64,000 bases of DNA from Candidatus Bipolaricaulota bacterium (lineage in GTDB: Bacteria > Bipolaricaulota > Bipolaricaulia > Bipolaricaulales > Bipolaricaulaceae). The stretch's first letter is position 1. Every line of letters begins with the position of its first letter. Below are positions 1 to 8,352 of the stretch, in pieces. Under the pieces are notes generated by a model that worked only from the letters and a program-made list of their open reading frames with translations, was not told the DNA's origin and did no database searches. The translations under genes and the position numbers were made by a program. Location of the stretch: assembly GCA_022838705.1 (NCBI GenBank), contig JALHJZ010000004.1:13447-77446 (forward strand), given 5' to 3'.

Positions 1-1
1 G

Positions 2-985
2 GAGCTCGAATCCCAGCTCCTCTCCCTCCCCAACCTCCCCCATGACTCGGTCCCGGAGGGGATGAAGGAGGAAAAGGTCATCCTCCGCACGTTCGGGGAG
101 AAACCGGAATTCGCGTTCCCGCCCGAGCACCATGTCGCCCTCGCCCAGAATCTAGGGCTCCTCGATTTGGAGCGGGCAGCCAAGGTCACCGGCGCGCGGT
201 TCCCGATGTATGTAGGGGCGGGGGCGCGCCTCGAGTTCGCCCTCCTCCACTGGATGTTCGAGCTCCACGTGCGCGAACACGGCTACACCCCAATCCTCCC
301 CCCCATCCTCGCCAACCGGGCGTCGTTTGTGACCTCGGGCCAGTTCCCGAAGTTCGCGTCCGAGGTCTACGCCTGCCCCGAAGACGACCTCTACCTCAAC
401 CCAACCGCGGAGGCGCTCCTCGTCAACCTCCACCGGGACGAGATCCTCGCCGAAAGTGACCTCCCCCGCCGCTACGTCGCCTACACCCCCTGCTTCCGCC
501 GCGAGGCGGGGGCGTACGGGGAGGAGCAGCGTGGGCTGATCCGCGTCCACCAGTTCAACAAGGTCGAGCTGTTCCACTACACGACCCCGGAGGATTCCTA
601 CGCTGCCCTCGACGAGATCGTGCACCAGGCGGAGGCAATCCTGCAGAGGCTCGGGCTCCACTACCGGGTCGCCCTCCTCCCGGCAGGGGATCTCGCCCAG
701 CAGGCGGCGAAGACGGTGGACGTCGAGGTGTGGCTCCCCGGCCAGGACCGCTACTACGAGGTCTCGTCCTGCTCGAACTGTGAGGAGTACCAGGCCCGGC
801 GGGGGAACATCCGCTACCGACCCGCCGATGGGGGCAAGCCCCGGTTCGTTCACACCCTGAACGGCTCGGCCCTCGCCACGTCGCGCCTGTTCGCAGCGCT
901 CCTCGAGCAGAACCAGCAGCGAGACGGGACCGTGGTCCTCCCCCCCCTCCTCGCCGACCTCCTCGGGCAGCGGAGCCTCGGCTAG
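2..985 (+). CDS. serS: Serine--tRNA ligase, C-terminal part (5' end outside the window)
   Basis: Cytoplasmic class II aminoacyl-tRNA synthetase that charges tRNA-Ser. The reading frame is already open at base 2 and runs through the typical end of the coiled-coil arm (LPNLPHDSVPEG). An internal ATG at 62 is therefore not the real start. Visible motifs are class II motif 2 (CFRREAGAYGEEQRGLIRVH) and motif 3 (TLNGSALATSRL, then LLEQNQQRDGTVVLPPLL). About 327 of the usual 420-430 residues are present, so roughly the first 100 residues of the tRNA-binding arm lie upstream. The next gene follows after about 110 bases. Confidence 0.95.
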   Translation, partial: ELESQLLSLPNLPHDSVPEGMKEEKVILRTFGEKPEFAFPPEHHVALAQNLGLLDLERAAKVTGARFPMYVGAGARLEFALLHWMFELHVREHGYTPILPPILANRASFVTSGQFPKFASEVYACPEDDLYLNPTAEALLVNLHRDEILAESDLPRRYVAYTPCFRREAGAYGEEQRGLIRVHQFNKVELFHYTTPEDSYAALDEIVHQAEAILQRLGLHYRVALLPAGDLAQQAAKTVDVEVWLPGQDRYYEVSSCSNCEEYQARRGNIRYRPADGGKPRFVHTLNGSALATSRLFAALLEQNQQRDGTVVLPPLLADLLGQRSLG

Positions 986-1044
986 CGGGACCGCCCGGCC
1001 GGGGGGAAGACCGCGGCGGAGCGTGGCACCGATCACAGACAGAT

Positions 1045-1069
1045 CGGGGATGGCGGGGTACCATCCCCG
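1045..1069 (+). terminator. Hairpin between serS and the next gene
   Basis: A 9-bp perfect stem (CGGGGATGG/CCATCCCCG) with a 7-base loop lies between the serS stop and the next start. No T-run follows, so it is at best a weak or factor-assisted terminator, or a leader hairpin of the downstream gene. Confidence 0.35.
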
Positions 1070-1097
1070 CAGTGCATTCATCCCAAGGAGGGAGACC

Positions 1098-2777
1098 ATG
1101 CGTAAGTTGACCGTGATGCTAGTAGCGATGGCCCTTGGCACAGCCATCGCTTGGGGCCAAGGATGGGCGCCCCACGGGCCGATCTACATCTACGGTGATG
1201 CCCAGTTCACCTGGGAGAATGGGGTCGTCAAGGGCGCAGGCACCCCGGAGGACCCCTACATCATCGAGGGATGGATCATCGATACCCGCGGCCACGACTA
1301 CGGGATCTACGTGGACGGGACGCGGGCCCATTTCGTGATCCGCGACTGCCAGATCCGCTACCCGCTCGAGAAGGCGGGGATCCTCCTCTCCAACGTGCGG
1401 AACGGGAGGATCGAGGGCACGGCCGTGTTCGGGGGCCGGGTGGGGATCCACCTCCTCGTTACCTCGGGGACCGTCATCACTGGAAACGCGATCGGGTACT
1501 GCGATCACGGGATCGTCCTCGGTCCGGCGGCCCAGGGGAACACGATCTACGGGAACAGCATCGTGAACTGCGGGTTCCCCGCCCGCACGGAGGGCGTCCC
1601 GAACCAGTGGTTCAAGGACGGCCGCGGCAACTACTGGTCCGACTACCGTGGTACCGACCTGAACAAGGATGGGATCGGGGATACCCCGTACGAACTCGTC
1701 CCCGACCTCTACCCGCTCCTGGAGCCGCCGGTGAGCCTCCCCGCGGGGGCGACCCGTCTGAGCACCCTTGACCTCGCGGCGCTCGGAGAGCGGGGCATCG
1801 TCGCCCTCGCCCCGGGGAGCCTCGTGCGGCTTGTCGCCACCGACATCGGGGTCGGTGTGGACAAGATCTTCTACCGCCTCGACGAGGGCCAGTGGCTGAC
1901 CTACGGCGACCCGTTCCCGCTCCCCGACCGGGCGATGGTGCGGATGGAGTACTACGCCGTGGATAAGCTCGGGAACCAGGAGCGGACGAAGCAGCTCGTC
2001 ATCTACCTCGACATCGAGCCGCCGGTGACGCGGATCGTGGCGGATGGCCCCCACTACTACGCCCCGGACGGGAAGCTGTGGATCACGTCGCGAACGAAGC
2101 TCGAGCTCAGGGCGGACGACGCATCCGGGATGGCCAACATCTTCTACCGGATCGAGGGCGGCGACTGGCGGTCCTACATTGAACCGTTCATGGTCCCTGG
2201 GCCGGAGGGGCCGTACAGGATCGAGTACTACGCGCTCGACCTCTACGGGAACCGGGAGGGCGTGCAGACGGCGATCCTGTGGAAGGACGACTCCGCACCG
2301 GCCACCGAGCCCGCGACAGGAGGGAAGGCCCCTTTTGAGGTAGGGGGGACAGGCCGCGACGAGGCCCCGACGCCCACCCCTGCGCCCGCTCCGGAGCCGG
2401 AGCCTGAGCCAACGCCTGAGCCCCCCACTACCACCCTTACGTTCCGCGTCACCCTCACCTCGATCTCCCTCCTTGAGGAACCAGGGGTGGAGGGAACGTG
2501 GACCCTGACCTACTCCCTGAACGGGGAGGAGAAGGAGATCGTTTGGGACGAGCTCCCCCTCATCCTCTACACGGGCGAGGCGAAGCACCTCTCCCTCACC
2601 CTGCGGGCGAAGGAGGGCGATGAGTACCCCGATGTAGGGGAACACACCCTGACCCTCGCGGCACCGTGGACCCTCACCACCTACGACCTGGAGATCCCGG
2701 TGTACGTGGGCAGTGACCCGGCGTCCGCCCTCCTTGGGGTGTGGCGGTTCACGGTGGAAGTGACCGAGGACCGCTGA
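1098..2777 (+). CDS. Secreted right-handed beta-helix (NosD/PbH1-type) protein with Ig-like domains
   Basis: A 559-residue exported protein of unknown substrate. Residues 1-20 form a Sec signal peptide (MRKLTVMLVAMALGTAIAWG). Residues about 30-215 are a parallel beta-helix with repeated G-N-x-I units, closed by the NosD-type end motif NYWSDYRGTDLNKDGIGD. Two similar OmpL47-like domains follow, each with an IFYR(L/I)(D/E)-G-W core (residues about 260-420). Then comes a Pro/Glu/Thr linker (about residues 445-465) and a C-terminal beta domain of about 110 residues. The ATG at 1098 is chosen because AAGGAGGGAGACC lies just upstream; a longer reading from 1023 lacks a signal peptide. Surface binding or adhesion is likely, but the ligand is unknown. 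Confidence 0.75.
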   Translation: MRKLTVMLVAMALGTAIAWGQGWAPHGPIYIYGDAQFTWENGVVKGAGTPEDPYIIEGWIIDTRGHDYGIYVDGTRAHFVIRDCQIRYPLEKAGILLSNVRNGRIEGTAVFGGRVGIHLLVTSGTVITGNAIGYCDHGIVLGPAAQGNTIYGNSIVNCGFPARTEGVPNQWFKDGRGNYWSDYRGTDLNKDGIGDTPYELVPDLYPLLEPPVSLPAGATRLSTLDLAALGERGIVALAPGSLVRLVATDIGVGVDKIFYRLDEGQWLTYGDPFPLPDRAMVRMEYYAVDKLGNQERTKQLVIYLDIEPPVTRIVADGPHYYAPDGKLWITSRTKLELRADDASGMANIFYRIEGGDWRSYIEPFMVPGPEGPYRIEYYALDLYGNREGVQTAILWKDDSAPATEPATGGKAPFEVGGTGRDEAPTPTPAPAPEPEPEPTPEPPTTTLTFRVTLTSISLLEEPGVEGTWTLTYSLNGEEKEIVWDELPLILYTGEAKHLSLTLRAKEGDEYPDVGEHTLTLAAPWTLTTYDLEIPVYVGSDPASALLGVWRFTVEVTEDR

Positions 2778-2806
2778 CGAAGGAGCTCGTTCGCATCGGC
2801 TAGGGA

Positions 2807-2835
2807 GACGGTCCGCCGCGGGCGGACCGTCTTTT
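2807..2835 (+). terminator. Intrinsic terminator
   Basis: An 11-bp perfect stem (GACGGTCCGCC/GGCGGACCGTC) with a 3-base loop followed by TTTT. It closes the serS-side transcription unit, 24 bases before the glgA start. Confidence 0.9.
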
Positions 2836-2858
2836 CATGATCACGGTGGAGGTGTGCA

Positions 2859-4304
2859 ATGCGCGTTCTGTTCGTTTCCGCAGAGGTGGCCCCGTATGCC
2901 AAGGTGGGGGGGCTGGGCGATGTCGCGGCCGCCCTGCCGCGGGCCCTGGCCGACCTCGGGGTGGAGATCGCGGTGGCGATCCCGAAGTACCGCATGGTGA
3001 CGGAGCGGGCGCGGGACCTCACCCCCGTCGCGACCTTCCCCGTCGCGGTGGGGGGCGAGGTGCGGACCTGCCAGGCGTTCCGCGGGTCCCTCCCCCAAAG
3101 TGAGGTCCCACTGTACGCCTTGGGGTGCGATCCCTTGTTCGACCGCCCGGGGATCTACGGGGAGGGAGGCGGGGGATACCCCGATGAGCTTGAACGGTTC
3201 GCGTTCCTGTCGCGGGCCGCGCTCGACCTCGGTCCGGCGAGCGGGTGGCTCCCCGACCTGGTCCACGCCAACGATTGGCACACCGCCCTCATCCCGGTGT
3301 ACCTCCGCGCGGGACTGGCCGCTCCGGCGAGGTCGCTGCTCACGATCCACAACCTCGCCTACCAGGGATCGTTCCCGCGGGCGAGGGGAGAGAACCTTGG
3401 TCTGAACAGCGTCGGCTGGCAACTCGTGACGCGAGGGGACCAGATCAACCTCCTCCAGGGCGGGATCCGGGCCGCGGATTGGATCACCACCGTTTCCCCG
3501 TCCTACGCCCGCGAGATCCTCGCCCAGGGCGAGGGGCTGGAGGAGGTCCTCCACGAGAGGCGGAACCGGCTCACCGGGATCCTGAACGGGATCGACACCG
3601 TCCTCTGGGATCCCAGCTCGGACCCCCACCTGTGGGCTCCCTACTCGGCGGCCGACCCGAGCGGAAAGTACGAGAACAAGCGGTCCCTCCAAGCCGCGCT
3701 CGGCCTCTCCCCGGCGGACGACCCGCTCGTGGCGATGGTGTCCCGCCTGGCTGAGCAAAAAGGGTTCGATCTCGTCCTCGCGGCGTTCGAGCGGATGATG
3801 GCCCTCGGGATCCAGTTCGTCGTCCTGGGGGAGGGGGATCCTCGGTACGCCTCGTTCTTCCGGAACGCGGAGCGACGCTACGGGGGGCGTGTGCGGGCCT
3901 TGATCCAGTTCTCTGAGGCGTGGGCTCATCGCATCGAGGCCGGAGCGGACCTGTTCCTCATGCCGTCGCGGTTCGAACCCGCTGGCCTGAACCAGCTCTA
4001 CTCCCTCCGCTATGGCACGGTGCCGGTCGTCCGCGCCACGGGCGGGCTCAACGATACGATCCACGACTACGATCCGGGCACGGACTCGGGGAACGGGTTC
4101 ACCTTCACCGACTACACGGCGGAGGCGATGCTGTCCGCCCTCGGCCGAGCGGTGCGCCTGTGGTGCTCCGATCGCGAGGCCTGGCGACGGCTGATGGTGC
4201 GCGGGATGGGCGAGGACCACTCCTGGGCCGTCCCTGCTCGGCAGTACTGCGCCCTGTACGAGCGCGTTCTGGCCGGGGAAACCCCGCGCTTGACGGAACC
4301 GTGA
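2859..4304 (+). CDS. glgA: Glycogen/starch synthase (GT5)
   Basis: Transfers glucose from ADP- or UDP-glucose to the end of an alpha-1,4-glucan; cytoplasmic. The 481-residue length matches bacterial GlgA. The N-terminal GT5 domain opens with the ADP-glucose-binding KVGGLGDV motif at residues 16-23. The C-terminal domain has SRLAEQKGFD, and the catalytic EPAGLNQLYSLRYGTVPV followed by RATGGLNDTI. GTGGAGGTGTGCA precedes the ATG. It stands alone, with no glgB, glgC or glgP in the window, and its terminus overlaps the promoter proposed for the next operon. Confidence 0.95.
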   Translation: MRVLFVSAEVAPYAKVGGLGDVAAALPRALADLGVEIAVAIPKYRMVTERARDLTPVATFPVAVGGEVRTCQAFRGSLPQSEVPLYALGCDPLFDRPGIYGEGGGGYPDELERFAFLSRAALDLGPASGWLPDLVHANDWHTALIPVYLRAGLAAPARSLLTIHNLAYQGSFPRARGENLGLNSVGWQLVTRGDQINLLQGGIRAADWITTVSPSYAREILAQGEGLEEVLHERRNRLTGILNGIDTVLWDPSSDPHLWAPYSAADPSGKYENKRSLQAALGLSPADDPLVAMVSRLAEQKGFDLVLAAFERMMALGIQFVVLGEGDPRYASFFRNAERRYGGRVRALIQFSEAWAHRIEAGADLFLMPSRFEPAGLNQLYSLRYGTVPVVRATGGLNDTIHDYDPGTDSGNGFTFTDYTAEAMLSALGRAVRLWCSDREAWRRLMVRGMGEDHSWAVPARQYCALYERVLAGETPRLTEP

Positions 4305-4317
4305 CGCGGGCTACACT
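4290..4317 (+). promoter_or_regulatory. Sigma-70-type promoter for livKHM
   Basis: TTGACG and TACACT boxes with a 16-bp spacer, lying across the glgA stop codon. The predicted start is about 25 bases upstream of the livK ATG. Confidence 0.5.
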
Positions 4318-4350
4318 GTAGATTATCTTCTGTTTCGGGAGGTGTCCGAA

Positions 4351-5667
4351 ATGAGATCCCTCATCTGCTGCCTTTTGGCTGTGCTATCCGTGGTGGGAAT
4401 GGGCGCATCCGGGCAGGTCATCCGAATCGGCGTCGTGGGGCCGATGACGTACATCCAGGGTGCCCACCATTGGCAGGGGGCTACGCTCGCGGCCGAGGAG
4501 ATCAACGCCGCCGGTGGGATCACCGTGGGCGGGACGACGTACACCATCGAGCTCGTGCGCGTGGACTCGAACGAGATGCAACCGGGTCCCGACGCGGTGA
4601 GCGCCGTGGAACGGGCGATCACCGCGTCGAAGGTGGACTTCCTCGTCGGGGGGTTCCGCACAGAGGCGATGCTCGCCATGACCGAGACCGCGGCTGACTA
4701 CAAGGTGATCTTCATGATCGCCGGGGCATCGGACGATGCTCTGCTTGCAGGTCGGGTGGACAAGGACTACAACCGCTACAAGTACCTGTTCCGGGTCACG
4801 CCGGTCCCCTCCACTTCCCTCGCCCGCGTCGCGTTCATCCTCCTCGGCGAGGTGATGGAGGAGTTCCGGCGCGAGCTGGGGATCGCGGAACCGAAGGTGG
4901 CGATCGTCGCTGAGCAGGCCGCGTGGGCGAACTCGATCGTCACCTTCGTCCAACTGATGGCGAACACCCCCCTCGCCCTCGGCGGGCTGGGTGGGAAACA
5001 CGTTGGCACGTGGCGACCGTCCGCGCTCGCGACGAGCGTCGCCGCGGAGTTGACGGCCGTGGAGCGATCCGGCGCCCACATCGTATTCACCGTGTTCTCC
5101 GGCCCGGTGGGGGTCGTGTTCGGCCGTGATTGGGGGCGCCTCCAGATCCCCGTCGCCGCGGTGGGGATCAACGTCGAGGCCCAAGCCCAGAGCTGGCTCG
5201 ATGCCACCGGCGGGTTCGGGGCCTATGCCGCTACGGTGGGGATCTACGCCGATGGGGTGGCGGTCACCGAGAAGACGCTCCCGTTCGTGGACGCGTTCCG
5301 GGCGAGGTTCGGCGAGCTCCCAATCTATACCGCGGGGACCTACGATGCGATCTACGTTCTGGCTGACGCGATCCAGAGGGCGGGCTCGCTTGAGACCGAT
5401 GCCGTAATCCAGGCCCTTGAGTCCACCGACTACGTCGCAACGATCGGGCGCCTCGTGTTCGACGAGGTGCATGATGTGACGTGGGGGCCTGGCTACACCA
5501 CGGCGATCGGGGTGCAGTGGCAGGACGGGGCGCCGAAGGCGTTCTGGCCCCGGGAATGGCGGCCGGATCCCGTGACCGCGCCGGACCTTGTGATCAGCGC
5601 TCCCGGGACGGTCCCCTACCGAATCCCGCCGTGGGTGGAGGCCCACTGGCGGGCGAGGGGGAGCTAG
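4351..5667 (+). CDS. livK: ABC transporter substrate-binding protein, branched-chain amino acid/amide type
   Basis: A 438-residue periplasmic or cell-surface receptor of the Leu/Ile/Val-binding (Peripla_BP_6) superfamily. It has a signal peptide (MRSLICCLLAVLSVVGMGASG), then IRIGVVGPMTYIQG and GATLAAEEINAAGGI, typical of lobe 1. The ATG at 4351 is preferred over a GTG at 4342 because GGGAGG is correctly spaced for it. It is followed by livH and livM. The ligand is not clear from sequence. The converging livGF operon carries an acyl-CoA ligase, so a carboxylic acid ligand is as plausible as an amino acid. Confidence 0.88.
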   Translation: MRSLICCLLAVLSVVGMGASGQVIRIGVVGPMTYIQGAHHWQGATLAAEEINAAGGITVGGTTYTIELVRVDSNEMQPGPDAVSAVERAITASKVDFLVGGFRTEAMLAMTETAADYKVIFMIAGASDDALLAGRVDKDYNRYKYLFRVTPVPSTSLARVAFILLGEVMEEFRRELGIAEPKVAIVAEQAAWANSIVTFVQLMANTPLALGGLGGKHVGTWRPSALATSVAAELTAVERSGAHIVFTVFSGPVGVVFGRDWGRLQIPVAAVGINVEAQAQSWLDATGGFGAYAATVGIYADGVAVTEKTLPFVDAFRARFGELPIYTAGTYDAIYVLADAIQRAGSLETDAVIQALESTDYVATIGRLVFDEVHDVTWGPGYTTAIGVQWQDGAPKAFWPREWRPDPVTAPDLVISAPGTVPYRIPPWVEAHWRARGS

Positions 5668-5676
5668 GAACGTACG

Positions 5677-5700
5677 AAGGGGCCCCAGCGGGGGCCCCTT
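5677..5700 (+). terminator. Intercistronic hairpin between livK and livH
   Basis: A perfect 10-bp stem (AAGGGGCCCC/GGGGCCCCTT) with a 4-base AGCG loop ends 6 bases before the livH ATG. No T-tract follows. Hairpins in this position often stabilise the upstream receptor mRNA or cause partial termination, giving more binding protein than permease. Confidence 0.6.
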
Positions 5701-5706
5701 CTCACC

Positions 5707-6573
5707 ATGGTCGCGGACATCCTCGTCAACGGTCTCGTTCACAGCGGCGTCTACGCCATGCTCTCGCTTGGGTTCGGGCTCGTGTTCGGGGTTGGACGCG
5801 TGCTCAACCTCGCCCACACTGCGTTCTACATGATCGCCGCGTACGGGATCTTCTACCTCGTCCGGATGGGGCTAGCGATGCCCGTAGCGACGGCCCTCAC
5901 TGCGGTGGGGGTCATGGCAGTCGGCCTTGCGATCTACAAGGTGTTCATCGAACCCGTACGCGAGGTGGAGTCGACGGTGCTCATCACCACCCTCGCTGCC
6001 GCGATCCTCCTCCAGGAGGTAGCGATGGTGCTCTTCGGGAGCGAGCTGCGGCATGTGCCACCCGCTTTCCCCGGCTATACCCTCATCGCCGGGGTGCGGG
6101 TGGGGAACCAGGAGATGGCGACCCTCGTTCTAGCGGGGGTGTGCCTCGCCGGTGTGTGGCTCCTCCTCTCCCACACGCGGCTTGGGCTGGCGATCCGCGC
6201 CGCGGCCCAGGATCGCGAGGTGGCGAACCTGATGGGGATCAACGTGAACCGGGTGACGGCCATCGTGATGGGGCTGGGGTTCCTCCTCGCCGCGCTCGCC
6301 GGGGCGGCGATCGCGCCCCTGTCTCCGGTCGAACCACAGATGTGGATGCACCCCTTGGTGATCGTGCTCGCTGCGGTCGTCTTGGGTGGACTGGGGAGTC
6401 TGAAGGGAAGCTTGATCGGGGCCGTGATCCTCGCGTTCGCGGAGGTGGTGGTGGTGTTCCTCGTCCCCGGGGGCTCGTACCTGCGGACGGCGGTGGCTCT
6501 TCTGATCATGGTCTGCGTCTTCCTTGTTCGGCCCGAGGGCCTGTTCGGGGCGAGCATCGCCGAGGAACGGTAG
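5707..6573 (+). CDS. livH: Branched-chain-type ABC transporter permease LivH
   Basis: A 288-residue inner-membrane permease of the LivH family with about eight hydrophobic segments. It opens with ILVNGLVHSGVYAMLSLGFG and has the family pattern GVGRVLNLAHTAFYM at about residues 30-45. The cytoplasmic coupling region RAAAQDREVANLMGINVNRV sits near residue 165, and GGLGSLKGSLIGAVIL near 225. It pairs with LivM, one base downstream, to form the channel powered by LivF and LivG. Confidence 0.93.
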   Translation: MVADILVNGLVHSGVYAMLSLGFGLVFGVGRVLNLAHTAFYMIAAYGIFYLVRMGLAMPVATALTAVGVMAVGLAIYKVFIEPVREVESTVLITTLAAAILLQEVAMVLFGSELRHVPPAFPGYTLIAGVRVGNQEMATLVLAGVCLAGVWLLLSHTRLGLAIRAAAQDREVANLMGINVNRVTAIVMGLGFLLAALAGAAIAPLSPVEPQMWMHPLVIVLAAVVLGGLGSLKGSLIGAVILAFAEVVVVFLVPGGSYLRTAVALLIMVCVFLVRPEGLFGASIAEER

Positions 6574-6574
6574 C

Positions 6575-7609
6575 GTGCATTACCTGCGCTCGTTCCTCCA
6601 CTACCTTCGGGCCGAGGTGTTCGTCCTCCCGACGCGGATCATCGCCGTCGCGTTCGTAATCGCGCTGCTCATCCTGCCCCTCTTCACCCAGGACCCGTAC
6701 CTCCTCCGCATGCTCATCCTCGCCTCGGTGTTCGCGATCTACGCCACGAGTTGGGACATCCTCGCCGGCTATGCGGGCCAGATCAGCCTCGGTCACGCCC
6801 TGTTCTTCGGAACGGGGGCGTACACGACCGCGCTCCTCGGCCTCCACCTCGGCCTCCCCCCTTCCCTCACCGTCCCGTTGGGCGCGGTGGCCGCGACCCT
6901 CGCCGGGCTTGCCGTGGGCATCCCCTGCCTCCGCCTGCGGAAGCACTACCTCGCTTTGGCCACGCTGGCGTTCCCGCTCATGCTCACCGGCCTCGTGTTC
7001 ATGTTCCCCGGCTTCTCCGGCGGCGAGGGCGGGATCTGGCGCATCGCGCGGCTCGCCGCGACGCGGGTCGGCGAGTACTACCTGATCGTGGGGACGATGC
7101 TCGCCGTGGTGCTTATCCTGTGGAGGATCGCGGGGTCGCGGGTGGGGTTGATCTTTCACGCGATCCGCGAGGACGAGGTGGCGGCGCGGGCCCTCGGGAT
7201 CAACACGATCCGCTACAAGCTCCTCGCGTTCGCGATCTCGGGGTTCACCGCCGGGGTGGCGGGAGCGCTGTACGCCCACGTCACCCGCATCGCCGGCCCG
7301 AGCAACCTCAACTTGTTCATGTCCTTTCAGCCCATCATCTGGACGATCTTCGGCGGGGTGGCCACGGTCTACGGGCCGGTCACGGGCGTGTTCATCCTCT
7401 ACCCCGCTCTCGATCTCCTGCACGTGGTCCTCCCCCAGTACCGCATGCTCATCTTCGCCCTGCTCGTGCTGTTCATCCTCCGGTTCATGCCCCAGGGGGT
7501 CACGACATGGGTCCGGGACCGGATCGAGCGGGTCTGCCCGAGCTGCCGGGTGCGGAACGTCGCCACCCGCCGGACGTGCCGGGCGTGCGGGGCCGAGCTC
7601 CGGGACTAG
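6575..7609 (+). CDS. livM: Branched-chain-type ABC permease LivM with C-terminal zinc ribbon
   Basis: A 344-residue membrane permease. The GTG at 6575, one base after the livH stop, is preferred to an upstream start inside livH. LivM features include GYAGQISLGHALFFGTGAY, LRLRKHYLALATLAF, the coupling loop HAIREDEVAARALGIN, and GGVATVYGPVTGVF. Uniquely, about 25 residues follow the last membrane segment and carry two Cys pairs (CPSC and CRAC, 10 residues apart), a rubredoxin-like zinc-ribbon pattern not usual in LivM. The last four bases overlap the end of the convergent livF gene. Confidence 0.92.
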   Translation: MHYLRSFLHYLRAEVFVLPTRIIAVAFVIALLILPLFTQDPYLLRMLILASVFAIYATSWDILAGYAGQISLGHALFFGTGAYTTALLGLHLGLPPSLTVPLGAVAATLAGLAVGIPCLRLRKHYLALATLAFPLMLTGLVFMFPGFSGGEGGIWRIARLAATRVGEYYLIVGTMLAVVLILWRIAGSRVGLIFHAIREDEVAARALGINTIRYKLLAFAISGFTAGVAGALYAHVTRIAGPSNLNLFMSFQPIIWTIFGGVATVYGPVTGVFILYPALDLLHVVLPQYRMLIFALLVLFILRFMPQGVTTWVRDRIERVCPSCRVRNVATRRTCRACGAELRD

Positions 7610-8352
7610 AGACCGAGGTACGAGCGGCGCACGACCTCGTCCACGAGGAGGTTCTCCGGCGGGCCCTCCGCCACGACCCTCCCCTGGGAGAGGACGTACC
7701 CCCAGTCCGCCATGGAGAGACTGATCGCCGCGTCCTGCTCTACGAGGAGCACCGCAATCCCCATCTCCTTCACCTCGCGGATCCGCGCGAACAAGGGCTC
7801 CTTCACCACGGGGGCAAGTCCGGTGGAGGGCTCATCGATGAGGAGGAGCTGCGGGCCGCTCATGAGGGCGCGGCCGATCGCGAGCATTTGCTGCTCTCCC
7901 CCGGAGAGGGTGCCCGCCCGCTGGTGGGCCCGGTCCCACAGGATCGGGAACAGACGCTGGACCTCGGCCAAGCGCGCCGCCACCTCGCGGCGGCTGCGCA
8001 CGAGGTACGCCCCCGCCATGAGGTTCTCCCGCACCGTCATCTCCCGGAACGGCCGGCGCCGCTCCGGGCACAGGATGAGGCCGCGGGCGGCGATCTCGTG
8101 AGGGGGCAGATGGTCAATGCGCTCCTCGTGGAACCAGACCCGCCCGCTCAGCCGCACGTCCTCGTGCCGAAACGCGTGCTGTTCCCACCGCACAAGCCCG
8201 GCGAGGGTCCGGAGGAGGGTTGTCTTGCCCGCCCCGTTGGGGCCGACGACGGTGACCAGCTCCCCGTCGCGCACCTCCAGGCCCACGTCGTGGAGGATGA
8301 GGGCCGTCCCGTAGGAGACGGACAGCTCATGGGCCTGGATCGCCTGGAACAT
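7606..8352 (-). CDS. livF: Branched-chain-type ABC transporter ATP-binding protein LivF
   Basis: A 248-residue ATPase with Walker A GPNGAGKT, signature LSGGEQQMLAIGRAL, Walker B LLLIDEPSTGL and switch residues in VLLVEQD. Length and the ending match the short LivF type. The ATG overlaps the livG stop (TGATG). It powers the LivH/LivM channel, although those permease genes are in an opposing operon. Confidence 0.94.
   Translation of the reverse strand: MFQAIQAHELSVSYGTALILHDVGLEVRDGELVTVVGPNGAGKTTLLRTLAGLVRWEQHAFRHEDVRLSGRVWFHEERIDHLPPHEIAARGLILCPERRRPFREMTVRENLMAGAYLVRSRREVAARLAEVQRLFPILWDRAHQRAGTLSGGEQQMLAIGRALMSGPQLLLIDEPSTGLAPVVKEPLFARIREVKEMGIAVLLVEQDAAISLSMADWGYVLSQGRVVAEGPPENLLVDEVVRRSYLGL

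Noticed and set aside
152..2645. Large minus-strand frames opposite serS and the beta-helix gene
   Set aside because: High-GC shadow frames with low-complexity Arg/Pro/Gly/Val content and no start signals, while the plus-strand genes carry clear family motifs.
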